Shown here one piece after another: positions 63,905 to 64,000 of a stretch of 64,000 nucleotides of DNA (position 1 is its first letter; each line of letters begins with the position of its first letter). Origin of the DNA: Rattus norvegicus (taxonomy: Eukaryota; Chordata; Mammalia; Rodentia; Muridae). The position numbers and the translations under genes are program-made. The DNA lies in contig NC_086037.1 of the NCBI RefSeq assembly GCF_036323735.1, forward strand, positions 63,112,502 to 63,176,501, written 5' to 3'. The notes beneath the pieces were generated by a model, which was given only the letters and a program-made list of their open reading frames with translations, was not told where the DNA came from and searched no databases.

Positions 63905-64000
63905 GAGGTACTGCGCTAAGAGCTTTTAGCATGCATTATTTCATTTGACTCTCCCCAAGCATAGTAAACGTTGCCCCTTCTCCAGGGCTGAGGCAGAAAT
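63905..64000 (-). mobile_element. MIR SINE, cut by the window end
   Basis: GTACTGCGCTAAGAGCTTTT, AGCATGCATTATTTCATTTG, ACTCTCCCCAAGCATAGTAAA and CAGGGCTGAGGCAGAAAT follow antisense MIR (GCTAAGCGCTTTACATGTATTAACTCATTTAATCCTC). Confidence 0.65.

Overview
The window reads as ordinary non-coding DNA from a murid rodent, most probably the rat (Rattus). Two ID elements (the BC1/tRNA-Ala-derived SINE that is very abundant in rat) keep intact internal promoter boxes and target-site duplications. Around them lie B1, B2, B3 and B4 SINEs, MaLR (ORR1/MT-type) LTRs, rodent URR1 hAT transposons, L1 fragments, and very many long CA, GA, TA and tetranucleotide microsatellites. Repeat names were assigned by recall of family consensus sequences, not by a database search, so edges are approximate unless a target-site duplication is stated.

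I find no protein-coding gene, exon, rRNA, tRNA or CRISPR array that I can support. The open reading frames are short (225 codons at most). The longest run through simple repeats or LTRs, and none shows a domain I recognise. The window is therefore best read as intergenic DNA or the inside of a large intron.

Layout. 1-5.5 kb: B4, B2, B1 and B3 SINEs, facing TG and CA tracts, and a MaLR LTR split by a B3. 5.5-15.6 kb: mostly unique DNA with MIR/L2 relics, one antisense ID at 12.9 kb and a 64-bp Z-DNA-prone tract at 13.8 kb. 15.6-21.6 kb: B4 copies, MaLR LTRs, a URR1, and a 190-bp purine tract abutting an ORR1 LTR. 21.6-23.6 kb: two large tetranucleotide arrays in opposite orientation. 25.8-26.7 kb: two LTR relics. 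29-33.5 kb: SINEs and a URR1 inserted in a B3. 33.5-38.1 kb: an old antisense L1 that appears to have been broken up by younger insertions. 38.5-43.8 kb: trinucleotide and GA tracts, an L1 3' fragment and a MaLR LTR. 46.4-49.2 kb: an L2, an MT-type LTR and a repeat-poor block with regulatory-looking motifs. 51.0-51.5 kb: a recognisable solo LTR of a class II (ERVK-like) element. 52.5-52.9 kb: a G-rich minisatellite. 53-64 kb: B4, B3, B1, MIR, a 300-bp CA-rich tract and the youngest ID element at 62.1 kb.

No undescribed gene system is evident. The points most worth checking are the sequence-structure features (Z-DNA tract, perfect hairpin, purine tract, higher-order minisatellites), the solo ERVK-like LTR, and a few repeat-free, motif-rich blocks that could be conserved enhancers.
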